A stretch of 64,000 nt of DNA from Bog-756 sp963713625 (GTDB taxonomy: Bacteria > Actinomycetota > Acidimicrobiia > Acidimicrobiales > RAAP-2), in NCBI GenBank assembly GCA_963713625.1, contig CAVQMN010000012.1:100906-164905 (forward strand). The letters are read 5' to 3'. A program made the translations under genes and the position numbers. This document shows positions 51,669-61,465 of the stretch, in pieces; the first letter of the stretch is position 1, and every line of letters starts with the position of its first letter. The notes beneath the pieces were generated by a model, which saw only the letters and a program-made list of their open reading frames with translations, ran no database searches and was not told the origin of the DNA.

Positions 51669-53114
51669 TCAGCCCTCGTTGAGCGGCACGATCTCCGAGG
51701 GCTGCCACGTCTTGTCGAACCATGGTTGAAGCGGTCCGTAGAGGCGGAGCAATGGGAACCATCCTTTACCCGGCACCGTCTGAATCCAGTTCGATTCGTG
51801 TCCGGCCGGTGATTCGGGTCCGAACCAGATTGTGTACGAGCCATCATCGTTCGCTGACACCGTGTCCCCAAGGCTCATCACACTGGGGTAAGGATTGTCG
51901 GTTTGCAGAAGCGATCGAGTCTGGGTGTCGTAGATGTCAACAGCCCAGAAGTTCTTGGCTGGTGGATTCGGCGGAAGGGTCAGGGTGTAGCTCTTGCTCC
52001 CGTTGAGTATGTCCTTGTTGCTGTCCACTGCTGTGTACACATAGGCCGAGCCAGCCCCGACCTGGGCGTGGGCCATGGCCGGAGTGATGACCGTGGCGAA
52101 ATAGTGGAACGCTGTGCGGGCGTCTAGAAGCCGAGCGCCATTGTGGAGGAATTCGTAGCTTCCGCCGAGGAAGGCGTTGCACCACGATGACCCCTCGAAG
52201 ATTGCGGCCTCGGGATCACGGGGTGAGTAAACGAGTGCCCGGCTGATGGCGGCAGCGGTACGGGCAGCATTGTCGAGAATGGAGCGAAGGCGATCGTCAG
52301 GGTCAAAGGGTTTGCCGTGCAGGATCCCGATCGCCGCCAGTTGACCGGCACGCTCGGGGTCGAGTGAGGTGGTCGGCTCCTCCTGAATGATGGTGTTCAC
52401 CTCCTCGTAGAACGAGAAGTCGTTGGCGTGCACCGTGTTGAAGTGAGGCTCGGCGATGTTGATGAACTCCACCTCGGGAGGATCATCGGCCGCAGCCAGG
52501 GGGTAGACCTTCGTCTCTTTCAACGCCGGAACGCCACCCAAGGCTCTGAAGACCACCCAGTTCGTGAAGGTGAGGGGGCGATAGACAAAGTAGCCGTCGG
52601 GCACGTCACCCTCATAGCCCGGAGGCAGGAACAGGTACCTCCCGCCCTCACCTTTGTCAGGTCCGGCAATCCCCATGTCTGCGACGTATCGGAACCAGAA
52701 GTCGTCCACCACACACAGCGATTGCTTGGGTGGCTCGATGACGAACGGACCGGTCGCCTTCAGATCCAGAAACATCGACCCGTAGGTGGTCTCCGTGTTC
52801 GGGGTGAGGAAGAAACTTCCCGAGTTGGCCCGTGGATCGGTGTAACCAACCTGGTTGGTTCCGGTCAGACCGATGCTACGGAACCCGTTCCGCATCGCAG
52901 CGAGTGAGGCACCGGGGAGGGCGTTCAGGAACACATCTACGCCCCGCATGAAGTCCAAGGCGTCATAGAGCTTCGTGACCGAGTCGGTGGTGGGGACGCC
53001 ATCGACCAGGTCGAATCTTCCGAGGGGTGTTTCCAACGTCGGCGGCGTGCCGACTGCCTCCAGCGCCTTCTTCAGAGCATCAGTGTCAGCATCGTGAACT
53101 TGTCCATCGCTCAT
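51669..53114 (-). CDS. DUF1254/DUF1214 domain protein
   Basis: 481 residues from ATG 53114; an upstream ATG at 53144 is less likely. DUF1254 (about residues 50-180): VTKLYDALDFMRGVDVFLNALPGASL, NSGSFFLTPNTETTYGSMFLDLKATGPFVIE. DUF1214 (about residues 340-460): FWAVDIYDTQTRSLLQT and DGSYTIWFGPESPAGHESNWIQTVPGKGWFPLLRLYGPLQPWFDKTW. No signal peptide is visible. Such proteins are common but not understood; an all-beta carbohydrate- or lipid-associated role is speculative. Confidence 0.9.
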   Translation of the reverse strand: MSDGQVHDADTDALKKALEAVGTPPTLETPLGRFDLVDGVPTTDSVTKLYDALDFMRGVDVFLNALPGASLAAMRNGFRSIGLTGTNQVGYTDPRANSGSFFLTPNTETTYGSMFLDLKATGPFVIEPPKQSLCVVDDFWFRYVADMGIAGPDKGEGGRYLFLPPGYEGDVPDGYFVYRPLTFTNWVVFRALGGVPALKETKVYPLAAADDPPEVEFINIAEPHFNTVHANDFSFYEEVNTIIQEEPTTSLDPERAGQLAAIGILHGKPFDPDDRLRSILDNAARTAAAISRALVYSPRDPEAAIFEGSSWCNAFLGGSYEFLHNGARLLDARTAFHYFATVITPAMAHAQVGAGSAYVYTAVDSNKDILNGSKSYTLTLPPNPPAKNFWAVDIYDTQTRSLLQTDNPYPSVMSLGDTVSANDDGSYTIWFGPESPAGHESNWIQTVPGKGWFPLLRLYGPLQPWFDKTWQPSEIVPLNEG

Positions 53115-53266
53115 TGACCCGTCGTCTCCAGTCAGTCTTACCACTCATCTGTGGTGCCGGATCCAACCGTAGTGGCGCTGTCACCGGGCAAACGACGGCG
53201 ACTATCCTCCCGCTCGGATGTGCCGTTCCGGGTCACCCCAATATCGAACTCTGAACCCTCTCCTCA

Positions 53267-53329
53267 CGCGCGCTTCCGGCCCTCCATCTGCACAGGGACC
53301 CTCTCTCCCCGCCCAGCAACTGACCGGGA
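53267..53329 (+). repeat. 63-bp direct repeat, right copy
   Basis: Same orientation as 47915-47977, 60 of 63 bases identical. Followed here by an AG-rich GGGAGAGAGG stretch not present at the left copy. Confidence 0.85.
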
Positions 53330-53522
53330 GAGAGGGAGACGCGGAGCGGGGCGGGCCAGACCCGCCGCGCAGCCGGACCGGGACGCCCACCGGAAACGGG
53401 GAGGACGGAGCGGCGAGTGGGGGCCTTCTGTATGGCGTTCGGATCGTCGGGTGCCCGTGCACATGTGGGCGAGTTTCAAACCGATCGAGTGCGCTTCGAA
53501 CAGGTCCATGACGGCACCATCG

Positions 53523-53639
53523 TTACCTTTCGAGTGTCTCAATCGGCTTCTCTGTGGGTCCACCTTCGTGAAGACTGGCAATCACCCCAGCGAGAAACGC
53601 CAGTGCGGCCAGGAACAGAGCCGCTCCATCGCCCAGCAT
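53523..53639 (-). CDS. Possible 38-residue membrane peptide
   Basis: ATG 53639 to TAA 53523 encodes MLGDGAALFLAALAFLAGVI followed by a polar tail ending ETLER: one TM helix and a charged end. No ribosome-binding site is obvious. It is too short to be sure, but the amphipathic layout is typical of genuine micro-proteins. Confidence 0.3.
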   Translation of the reverse strand: MLGDGAALFLAALAFLAGVIASLHEGGPTEKPIETLER

Positions 53640-54409
53640 CAGTCAGCTGTTGGTCACGCAGACTTGAAGAAAGCCATCCAGACCAGCCCGGCTCCGGCTA
53701 AGCGTCTACCGACGGGCATCACAGCCTGAGCCGAGAGCGTCGTCGGGTGCGCAATCTGTCGGGACAGGGGCGCCTTGTGTGAAGGGGGGCTGGAGTTGCG
53801 CGGTCTATACCAACCTCCGTCGAGTTCGCTCGCCGCCACCGTCAACATGTGGATACGGCGTCGTCGGGGAACCTCGAGACGGCGCCTGTTCAGGATCACG
53901 AACATGACGAGGCGGCCGCTCCATAACTCGGGACGCCCCCGAACACTGGCCGAGTTCGGGGGCATCAGGTACCTGAAAGGCGCGTTGGGACAGTGCACCT
54001 CAGGCTAAAAGCGAAGTTCCGCCGTTATTCTCCTCCCAAAGGGGGGCTAAGGGAAAAGACCGACAGGCCCCGCCAGACCTGACCTCGCAATCATCGCTCA
54101 CCCGTCGCATCACTGCAAGTGAAGCGCGAGCTAACGCCGGACCGGGAGCTGAATGGCGGTCCAGCTCAACCGGCCCGGCGCTCTTCTCATACCCAGAGCC
54201 GGAACGGAAGAGACATCAAATGCCCACACCTGATCTATCGGTCCTCACCTCGGGCCTCATCTCCATCATCGGGCCGATCGGCCACCCATCGGCGATCGAG
54301 GCCAAGGGCGGGCCGCATTTTCGGCCTCCCCGATGATGAACCTCCAGTCTCTGAATGGATCGAGTTTGAGCTGATCGGGCACGGTAGCGCCCCGAATAGT
54401 GTCGAAAAC

Positions 54410-54838
54410 ATGCCCCACAAGCTGATTGGCGACGACCTCGTCCGATTCCTGAGCACCGGTACCCGCACCGCCAAGCTGGCCACCGTGCGGGCGGACGGCA
54501 GCCCGCACGTTGCGCCGGTCTGGTTCATCCTCGATGGCGATGACCTGGTCTTTATGACCGGAGCTAACACGACGAAAGGCCGAGCAATGTTGCGCGACCC
54601 GCGGGTTGCTCTCTCGGTGGACGATGAGAACCCGCCCTTCGCGTTTGCGATTATCGAAGGCACTGTCTCAATATCCCGTGACCTGGGCGAAATGCTTCCG
54701 CTATCAATCGCTATCGCCCGTCGATATATGGGTGACGAACTAGCCGAACAGTACGGCAGACGGAACGCGGTCGAGGGTGAGCTGCTTCTGCGCCTCCATC
54801 AGTTCCGGGTTGCCGCCGAGGAAGATATCGCCGACTAA
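54410..54838 (+). CDS. PPOX-class (F420- or FMN-dependent) split-barrel protein
   Basis: 142 residues from ATG 54410; the upstream frame is not protein-like. Split-barrel flavin/F420 fold: LVRFLSTGTRTAKLATVRADGSPHVAPVWFILDGDDLVFMTGANTTKGRAMLRDPRVALSVDDENPPFAFAIIEGTVSIS. This is the actinobacterial PPOX-class F420-dependent group (FDOR-B-like). It likely catalyses a reduction with F420H2 in the cytosol. Confidence 0.88.
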   Translation: MPHKLIGDDLVRFLSTGTRTAKLATVRADGSPHVAPVWFILDGDDLVFMTGANTTKGRAMLRDPRVALSVDDENPPFAFAIIEGTVSISRDLGEMLPLSIAIARRYMGDELAEQYGRRNAVEGELLLRLHQFRVAAEEDIAD

Positions 54839-54941
54839 GGCAGCGTCACCGAGCACATCTCAGCGCTTCGCCATCTCCATATCCCCGGATTGCTCCCACT
54901 CTTCTGAGCACACTTCTGCACCTGGGGCACCGGAGCGCTAT

Positions 54942-56282
54942 CTAAGAGGTCGATCCCGTAACAGGTGCTGGTAGATCCACAACAAATTGGGCGCCATGCG
55001 GCAGAGCACTCTCAACCCACACTCTGCCCTCATGGCCTTTGACAAGCTCGTCGACAATCGCCAACCCGAGCCCGGATCCACCGGCTTGCCGGTTCCGCTC
55101 GCCATCGAGGCGAGCGAAACGCTCAAAGACCTGCACGCGCATATCAGCAGGAACGCCAGGGCCATCGTCGCTTACCGACAAGAACACACGGCCATCGGTC
55201 TCTGTGACGGCGAAACCTATTCTGCTGACGGCATGTCGGCAGGCGTTTGAAGAGAGGTTCTCGATGATCCGCATCATGTCGACTTCGCGGATCAACACCT
55301 GGCCCGCAGATACCTTCGTGACATCGATGTCCAGATCGGTGAGATACTGCAACTGGTGTACCTGCTCAAGAACGAGCTCATCGATGTCCACCAGCTCGGA
55401 GCCTCGCCCAACGCAAGGACGACCAACGGAGTCAAGAACCAGTAGTTCCTCAGCCAACATGTCGAGTCTCTGAAGTGCACATAGGGCAGCATCCTCACCA
55501 CGCCGGCGCTCTGTTCGATTGCGCCGGGAAACCTCGAACGCAGCGTGAAGACTGGCGATTGGGCTCCGCAGTTCATGGCTGGCGTCGGCGACAAACCGAC
55601 GTTCCCTTGTTACTGCAGCCGTTAGTCGGTCGAGCATGCCATTCAGCGTCACTGCCAAACGATCGAGCTCGTCGCCGCTACCCGAAAGCGGTATCCGATC
55701 ATCGAGTTTCCGATCAGAGATCTCGGCCACCGCGCCGCGCATCCCTTCCACCCGGCGCATCGTCCGGCTCACGACAATCCAGATCAGGGCTCCCAGGATG
55801 ATCGCCAGTAACGGCAGAATGACCGCCAGTAACTCCGTCAACGAACGCCCAGCCTCGACCACCTCGTTGATCTGCTGGCCGGTGACGAGGATGAGTCCAT
55901 GCGGGGCTATCCGCTGCTCGAGCAGTCGGACGTACCCGAAATGATTGTCGTGGATGGTCCTGAACAGCGGCAGCTTCTCACTGGATCGGATCCCAACCAG
56001 TGGTGGCATCCCGCGAATATTGGCGCTTTCGCCCAAGAGGTGACCGGAGGGCGACAAGCCTTGACCCAACTGATCAGCGGGTTCCGTGACCGGTACGAAT
56101 TCGTTGTGCGCTATCCGTGCCCCTAGATAGTTGCCACTATTGATGAGCCCGCGATCGACCTGCCCCAGGAGATGGCTATCGACCGCACGCACGACGATGC
56201 CGCCCACAACGCACAGCACGATGACAACAGCCGCCGTCGCCAGGCAGGTAATCCGGAAACGGAGTGATCGGACCAGGGCCAC
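54942..56282 (-). CDS. Sensor histidine kinase
   Basis: 446 residues. TM1 (about 10-33), an extracytoplasmic sensor of about 115 residues and TM2 (about 148-172). HAMP follows, then H-box FVADASHELRSPIASL, N-box NLSSNACRHAVSRI, G1 VSDDGPGVP and G2 GGSGLGLAIVDELV. Paired with the adjacent OmpR regulator (6 bases apart), which precedes it in the operon. Unrelated to the kinase at 27009. Confidence 0.92.
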   Translation of the reverse strand: MALVRSLRFRITCLATAAVVIVLCVVGGIVVRAVDSHLLGQVDRGLINSGNYLGARIAHNEFVPVTEPADQLGQGLSPSGHLLGESANIRGMPPLVGIRSSEKLPLFRTIHDNHFGYVRLLEQRIAPHGLILVTGQQINEVVEAGRSLTELLAVILPLLAIILGALIWIVVSRTMRRVEGMRGAVAEISDRKLDDRIPLSGSGDELDRLAVTLNGMLDRLTAAVTRERRFVADASHELRSPIASLHAAFEVSRRNRTERRRGEDAALCALQRLDMLAEELLVLDSVGRPCVGRGSELVDIDELVLEQVHQLQYLTDLDIDVTKVSAGQVLIREVDMMRIIENLSSNACRHAVSRIGFAVTETDGRVFLSVSDDGPGVPADMRVQVFERFARLDGERNRQAGGSGLGLAIVDELVKGHEGRVWVESALPHGAQFVVDLPAPVTGSTS

Positions 56283-56287
56283 CGACC

Positions 56288-56980
56288 TCAGCGTCCCTCG
56301 GATATGCAGAATCGATATCCCTCACCAGGAACTGTCGCCACCACTAATCGCCCGAAGGACCGCAGCTTTGTTCTTAGATGCCGGACATAGACCTCCACTA
56401 TGTTGTCGTCCCCTTTGAATTGATCACCCCAGACCTGACGGAGTAGGTCATGCTTTGCTATCACCGCTCCGTCGGCAGCCATTAACCCTGCCAGAACTTC
56501 GACTTCCCGACCCGAAAGTTGGACCTCTTGCTCGCCGAAGCGACAGAGCCGCCTTACCGGGTTCAAACTAACTCCATCCACCACGATCTCGGTGCTCGAA
56601 GCCAGGTAGGCACGGCGCAAGAGTGCACGTAGATGAGCCATGAATACGACCAGTGACACTGGCTTCGTCAGGTAATCATCGGCTCCCGTGTCGAGACTCT
56701 CTGCTTCATCCCATTCTCCAACCTTGGCGGTGAGCATCACTATGGGCACTCGATGGCCGCGGTTGCGGAGTTCAGAACACACTCTGAAACCGTTTAGCGT
56801 CGGAAGCATGATGTCGAGAACGATCAGGTCGTACTGACAATTGATCGCCTGCCGAAGGCCGGTGGCCCCGTCGTAGGCAACATCGCATACGAATCCGGCG
56901 TCCTCTACGGCGAGCCGCAAGCTAGCCGCCAGCGACGCGTCGTCCTCGATCATCAAAACTCGCGTCGAGGCCCTCACCAC
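56288..56980 (-). CDS. OmpR-family response regulator
   Basis: 230 residues from GTG 56980 (GTG 56977 also possible). Receiver: MIEDDASLAASL, acceptor Asp in LIVLDIMLPTLNGFRV, Thr in VMLTAKV, Lys in YLTKPVSLVVFMAHL. Winged helix: LSGREVEVLAGLMAADGAVIAKHDLLRQVWGDQFKGDDNIVEVYVRHLRTKL, ending VATVPGEGYRF. First gene of a two-gene operon with the kinase. Confidence 0.93.
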   Translation of the reverse strand: MVRASTRVLMIEDDASLAASLRLAVEDAGFVCDVAYDGATGLRQAINCQYDLIVLDIMLPTLNGFRVCSELRNRGHRVPIVMLTAKVGEWDEAESLDTGADDYLTKPVSLVVFMAHLRALLRRAYLASSTEIVVDGVSLNPVRRLCRFGEQEVQLSGREVEVLAGLMAADGAVIAKHDLLRQVWGDQFKGDDNIVEVYVRHLRTKLRSFGRLVVATVPGEGYRFCISEGR

Positions 56981-57383
56981 CGCTCCATCTTCGCGCCTGT
57001 GATGACCGTAGTGGGGGCTTGCTGAATTTTCCTTCAGTTACGGCAGATTGGTGTCAAGATGCCGCCGTTACCATCCGTCAATGGGACAACGAAGGTGGCC
57101 GAGCCATCTGGATGATCGGCTTCGCCGGGGCACGGTGTACCGAGTTGGTCAGGCTCAACTCGGGTACCGGTGATCGTGCCAACTCGCCCGTTCCTCAGTA
57201 AGGATCGGGGGGGACGCTTGTCGGCAAGCTCGTCCCTCGACTGCCTCGGTCGCCAAATTCGTGACAACAAACTGGGTCTGTTCCGCTAAACGCCATGCGA
57301 TCAAGCGCGATCGGCCAAAGCGTCAACGCAAGGACGCTGGGGCCGACTAGTTCAAGCGGTCACCTCAGTCACCGTCCCATCCC
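56981..57383. other. Divergent intergenic region
   Basis: 403 bases between the two-component operon and the glycosyltransferase. It must hold both promoters; no palindrome, RNA or credible gene seen. Confidence 0.45.
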
Positions 57384-58730
57384 ATGACCGTTATCGTCGA
57401 GGATTCGCGGCGGTTCGGCAACTATTCGAGCAACCCGTTGTGGTCAGTCGGCACTGCATTGACGGCTCGCTGCTACCGGATTTGGCTTGCCGGTATTTTC
57501 GGGTTCGCTCTTGCGTTTCGGATCGGCTACGTGCTTGTCTTCACCCGTTTCCAGAACCAGAGGATCTACGACGCCCTTTGGTACCAACTGACTGCCCAGC
57601 AGTTTCGAATGGGCGAGTTCTTCCGCGTGCCAAAAAGCACGCCGCCGACAGCGGCCCATCCGCCGCTGACCTCCCTGCTACTCGGTTTCGTCAACCTGCC
57701 CGTTCCCTTCGGTAAAGGAACCACGGTGCCGAGGTTGACCGAGGCGGTCCTTGGTGGACTAGTCGTGCTCTTCGTTGGCATTTTGGGCCGGGATATCGCG
57801 GGCACCAAAGTAGGGCTCGTGGCTGCAGCTCTGGCCGCACTGGCCCCAGATTTCTGGATGCCGAGCGGGATTGTGATGTCTGAAACACCTGCCATGTTGA
57901 TGATGGCCCTTGTTCTCTTGGCGATCGTTCGCTACATCAGATCGCCTGGGATGACCTGGGCCGCCCTCGTCGGGTTGGCCTGTGCAGCTGAAACACTCGT
58001 ACGAGCGGAACTCCTCCTCTTCGTCCCCACCCTCTTGTTGCCTGCCATTCTGGGCATGCGGACGGAGCCATTTTGCCGCCGCTTAAGCCAGCTTGGATGC
58101 GCGCTGTTGATGTTCGGTGTGGTACTCGCCCCCTGGGTTGTGCGAAACCTTGTCACCTTTACGGACACGACGTACATTTCGACTGGTGCCGGTCTCGCCC
58201 TCTCGGGGGCAAACTGTAACCAGACGTACTACGGATCCAACTTGGGATCGTGGTCTTATACCTGCGCGACCTCAAAACTCGGGCGCGGCGACGAGTCTGT
58301 CCAGTCGGCACGAGACGAACAAAGAGCGGTTCGGTATGCGAGGGCGCATCTATCGCGGTTGCCTGTCGTAGTACTTGCGCGGATAGGACGGGAATGGGGT
58401 CTTTACCACCCCGGCCAAGACGCCAACATCGAATTAGGGGAGGGGCGCCCAGTCCCAGCCACGGATGCGGGCACTATCTTCTACTACTTCATGCTCGGGT
58501 TGGGAGTTGGCGGGGTGGTGATCCTCCGGCGACGCAATATTCGACAGTGGTTCCTACTCGTTCCCGCTGGTGTCCTTACCTTCGTGAGTGCGCTCGCCTA
58601 TGGACTCGTTCGTTTCCGGTCGCCGTTTGAAGTATCCCTCGCGATACTGGCGGCCGCCCCCATCGTCCGAATCGCGGAAGGCTTGAATCGGCGCCGAAGA
58701 CCCGTGCCACAGGAATCGCTTGCGCCATGA
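57384..58730 (+). CDS. GT39/ArnT-like membrane glycosyltransferase
   Basis: 448 residues with about ten TM helices. The first loop carries FRIGYVLVFTRFQNQRIYDALWYQLTAQQF and TAAHPPLTSLLLGF, matching the acidic first loop and the HPP block of lipid-linked sugar transferases of the GT-C fold. MSETPAMLMMALVLLAIVRY and a Cys-containing loop (SGANCNQTYYGSNLGSWSYTCATS) follow. It probably transfers a sugar from a polyprenyl donor at the outer membrane face. Acceptor unknown. Confidence 0.82.
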   Translation: MTVIVEDSRRFGNYSSNPLWSVGTALTARCYRIWLAGIFGFALAFRIGYVLVFTRFQNQRIYDALWYQLTAQQFRMGEFFRVPKSTPPTAAHPPLTSLLLGFVNLPVPFGKGTTVPRLTEAVLGGLVVLFVGILGRDIAGTKVGLVAAALAALAPDFWMPSGIVMSETPAMLMMALVLLAIVRYIRSPGMTWAALVGLACAAETLVRAELLLFVPTLLLPAILGMRTEPFCRRLSQLGCALLMFGVVLAPWVVRNLVTFTDTTYISTGAGLALSGANCNQTYYGSNLGSWSYTCATSKLGRGDESVQSARDEQRAVRYARAHLSRLPVVVLARIGREWGLYHPGQDANIELGEGRPVPATDAGTIFYYFMLGLGVGGVVILRRRNIRQWFLLVPAGVLTFVSALAYGLVRFRSPFEVSLAILAAAPIVRIAEGLNRRRRPVPQESLAP

Positions 58731-59047
58731 ATGGCACCAGCGTCCCCTCCGGCCCCAATGAGCTCTGGATGGGGTACGCATACCTGGCCATCCGCCCCCC
58801 AGCCTCTACGATCGAGCCTGATCTTGGGTGGTCCGATTCGGTGGTCGAGGCCGTCTCGATCCGAGCCGGCAAGAAACGGAAGGCCGAGATGGCACGATAT
58901 TCCACCAAAATGATGGCCAATCATGTTTGGGGTACGAGTTGACGGGCAAGTAACTCTTGTCGCTGGACCGGCGGCAGGTTGCCTACCAACCTGATCTGGC
59001 GTCGCCCTCTGCCCTTGCCCCTCTTGGCGGTAGAGGGCGCTCGTGGA
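58731..59047. pseudogene. Intergenic region with tyrosine-integrase fragment
   Basis: On the minus strand about 58790-58860 reads LDHRIGPPKIRLDRR. 58822-58843 is identical over 22 bases to 15311-15332 in the island integrase pseudogene, in the same translated frame (HRIGPPK). The rest of the gene is gone, so this is a second integrase scar. No att-like repeat was found for it. Confidence 0.5.
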
Positions 59048-59257
59048 TCAGGCGTCCATGCTGAGTTTTCGAAGGACCGCTTGGCACTCCTCGATCGACC
59101 CGACCAGGTAGTTGATCAGTCGTTCGACATCGCCTGTGTTGTCGAGGTTGATTTGGGGGAGGTCATCTCTGATCTGCACCCGGATGATCCGCTCGAGAGA
59201 CCCGATTGTGGGTGACGCTGAGTCCATCTCATCCTTTGGTCTGTCCACAACAACCAT
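59048..59257 (-). CDS. Hypothetical 69-residue protein
   Basis: ATG 59257 preceded by GGTGGAG. Sequence: PTIGSLERIIRVQIRDDLPQINLDNTGDVERLINYLVGSIEECQAVLRKL. Mostly helical, acidic, no membrane segment. Small, probably a partner protein; family not recognised. Confidence 0.6.
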   Translation of the reverse strand: MVVVDRPKDEMDSASPTIGSLERIIRVQIRDDLPQINLDNTGDVERLINYLVGSIEECQAVLRKLSMDA

Positions 59258-59358
59258 GCTTACTCCACCGGATTTCCTCTGACCTGTGCGGGCTACGAAT
59301 CTGCCGGTAAATATGCCCGATGCCCACTGGGAACAAACATCTTCGGACGCACCTGGGT

Positions 59359-59877
59359 CTAGCTCACCGTGGTGGTCGTTGTCGGTCCGAGTGGGGGCAG
59401 TCTCAATGGTGGCTGGTCGGGACATGAGACCTGGTTCGGAGAGGTGAAGTACTTGAGCGCATAGTCAAAACAACCGACCGCTCGATAGGTCACCCCCAAC
59501 CCGCCTGTTTGCTCGACCGTGACATCAATCCGCAGGAGCACATCCCCGTCACGCCCCGTGCCGCTCGCCGCGAGAACGGTAATGGTGTCGTCACTGCCTG
59601 TCCCGATGACACTTCGAGCCAAATCAATGGCCGATGCTCCTGACGGCTGGTTCTCCATGACGGTGGCGGCATTGGCAGCGTGCTGATGGAGTGACTGGTC
59701 GGCGGGATTCAACTTCTGCACGAGAGCCGTGGCGATCCAGATGACCGTCCCAATGACGACAACGAGTATGCAGAGTCCAGCAATGATCTTTGTCTGTCTT
59801 TTCTTCCGGTCCTGCACCTCGCGGCGGTCACCCGCAGTGGACCGGCCGAACAAGGAACTTGGTGTCTCATCCGCCAT
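59359..59877 (-). CDS. Single-TM hypothetical protein
   Basis: 172 residues from ATG 59877. Charged cytosolic N-terminus (about 30 residues), one TM helix (IIAGLCILVVVIGTVIWIATALV), then an extracytoplasmic domain with DTITVLAASGTGRDGDVLLRIDVTVEQTGGLGVTYRAVGCFDYALKYF and a second Cys. Thr-rich tail. Layout of a membrane-anchored sensor or binding protein; family unknown. Confidence 0.68.
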   Translation of the reverse strand: MADETPSSLFGRSTAGDRREVQDRKKRQTKIIAGLCILVVVIGTVIWIATALVQKLNPADQSLHQHAANAATVMENQPSGASAIDLARSVIGTGSDDTITVLAASGTGRDGDVLLRIDVTVEQTGGLGVTYRAVGCFDYALKYFTSPNQVSCPDQPPLRLPPLGPTTTTTVS

Positions 59878-60115
59878 CGAAAGGACTGTAGGCCACGGAG
59901 CCGATGTGACCACAGGACATTCACCCGATACGTGGTGGCAGGCAGTGGCGCACGGATGGGAAGGGCGTGGGTGACGGTGTCGTTCCTTGCTCCGTGGGAA
60001 CCGCCTGGCCTAGGGTCACTCGGGATCGCCCTCCGTGGGGAAGCGGTTTCGGCAATCTGCGACTGACGGCTCGGCGACGATCCGATGGGTCCACTCAGTT
60101 AGGGGGAAGCGAGAT

Positions 60116-61465
60116 ATGGGTAAGGGCCGCACTGCATGGACGTGGCCAGGCGTTCTGCTGCTCGGAGTAGCCGTCATCGCCGCGGGCTGTTCGTCCGGGG
60201 GCTCGGCATCGAAATCGACGACAACGACGGCCGCGTCGAGTTCGACCACATCCGGTGGGAAGACCACCGGCACGTCACCCGGGGTCTCGACAACACAGAT
60301 CAATATCGGGGCCATCTCATCGAAGACCGGGCAACTGGCTGGTTATTTCGACGGGCTCGCCCCTGGCATGATCGCCTACTTCAACACCCTCAACGCCAAC
60401 GGTGGGATCAACGGGCGCCGTATCGTACTCACCAACAACCTGGACGACGGCGGCTCGCCGACCCAGTTCGTCCAGGACGCGCACACCCTCATTGACCAGG
60501 ACCATGTGTTCGCCATCGGCGTGGCGTCGGCCTGGTTCACCCCGAACTATTTCGTGACCACGAATACCCCGACCTACGGGTACAACGTCAGCGCCAACTG
60601 GCAAGGCGCCCCCAACCTCTACGCCGTGGGCGGTTCCACCCAGGTGTATGCGAATGGGTATTCAAGCCTGGCCTACTTCATCAAAAAAGTGGCGGCCAAG
60701 TCGGTGGCCTTCATCAGCTATGGGCCGACCATCGCCTCGTCGTACGACGCCTGCAGCTCCTATGCCACAGGGATGAAGCAGGCAGGATTCAACGTGGTGC
60801 TGGCCGACGTGGGAGCCCAGCTCGGGGGAAGTTACAGCTCGGACGTGCAGCGACTGCAGCAGTCGGGCGCCCAACTGGTGGTCACCTGCATGCAGGCCAC
60901 GGACAACATCACTCTGGCCCGGAACATCCAGCAGTACGGCCTCAAGATCAAGCAGTTCTGGCTGAACGGATACGACCAGGCCCTCCTCAACCAGTACGGC
61001 AGCCTGATGGAGGGCGTCTATGTCGACAATGTCGGAGGAGTGCCCTTTCAAGCCGGTGACAAATCCCGCTATGGCAACACCTACCCGGGGATGCAGGCCT
61101 ACCTTGCCGCCATGGCCAAGTACGAGCCCAACTTCGTGTACAACGGAGTGGCCTTCCAGGGATGGCAGTCGGCGGCCCTCATCGCGGCCGGCGTGAAAGC
61201 CGCCGGCAAGGATCCGACCCAGGCCAGCGTGATCGCCGCCACCAACAAGATCACCAACTTCACCGCCGGTGGCGTCTCGGCGCCGGTCGACTGGGCGGTG
61301 AGCCACACCGGCACCACCTGGCCCGACTGCAGTGCCTACATACAGGTCCAAGGGGGCAAGTACGTTCCGGTCTTCGGCCAGGGGAAGCAGGTCTTCGTCT
61401 GCGTGAACAAGAATCCCAAGGACCCGGTGCCGGTCACTCCGATGCCGGGGACGCCAGGGGCCTGA
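60116..61465 (+). CDS. ABC branched-chain-type substrate-binding lipoprotein (orphan)
   Basis: 449 residues from ATG 60116 with AGGGGGA upstream. Signal peptide/lipobox LGVAVIAAGCSSGGS (Cys about residue 25) and a Ser/Thr linker. The periplasmic-binding-protein type I fold follows: INIGAISSKTGQLAGYFDGLAPGMIAYFNTLNANGGINGRRI, DDGGSPTQFVQDAHTLID, AVGGSTQVYANGYSSLAYFIKKV and VYNGVAFQGWQSAALIAAGVKAAG. LivJ-like. No permease or ATPase is adjacent, so it may serve a distant transporter or a signalling role. Confidence 0.88.
   Translation: MGKGRTAWTWPGVLLLGVAVIAAGCSSGGSASKSTTTTAASSSTTSGGKTTGTSPGVSTTQINIGAISSKTGQLAGYFDGLAPGMIAYFNTLNANGGINGRRIVLTNNLDDGGSPTQFVQDAHTLIDQDHVFAIGVASAWFTPNYFVTTNTPTYGYNVSANWQGAPNLYAVGGSTQVYANGYSSLAYFIKKVAAKSVAFISYGPTIASSYDACSSYATGMKQAGFNVVLADVGAQLGGSYSSDVQRLQQSGAQLVVTCMQATDNITLARNIQQYGLKIKQFWLNGYDQALLNQYGSLMEGVYVDNVGGVPFQAGDKSRYGNTYPGMQAYLAAMAKYEPNFVYNGVAFQGWQSAALIAAGVKAAGKDPTQASVIAATNKITNFTAGGVSAPVDWAVSHTGTTWPDCSAYIQVQGGKYVPVFGQGKQVFVCVNKNPKDPVPVTPMPGTPGA

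Larger units (their letters stand above)
53115..54409. other. Long region without confident genes
   Basis: About 1.3 kb. Contains the right copy of the 63-bp repeat and one possible tiny membrane peptide. Otherwise open frames are low-complexity or non-conserved-looking. Probably decayed DNA. Confidence 0.5.
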
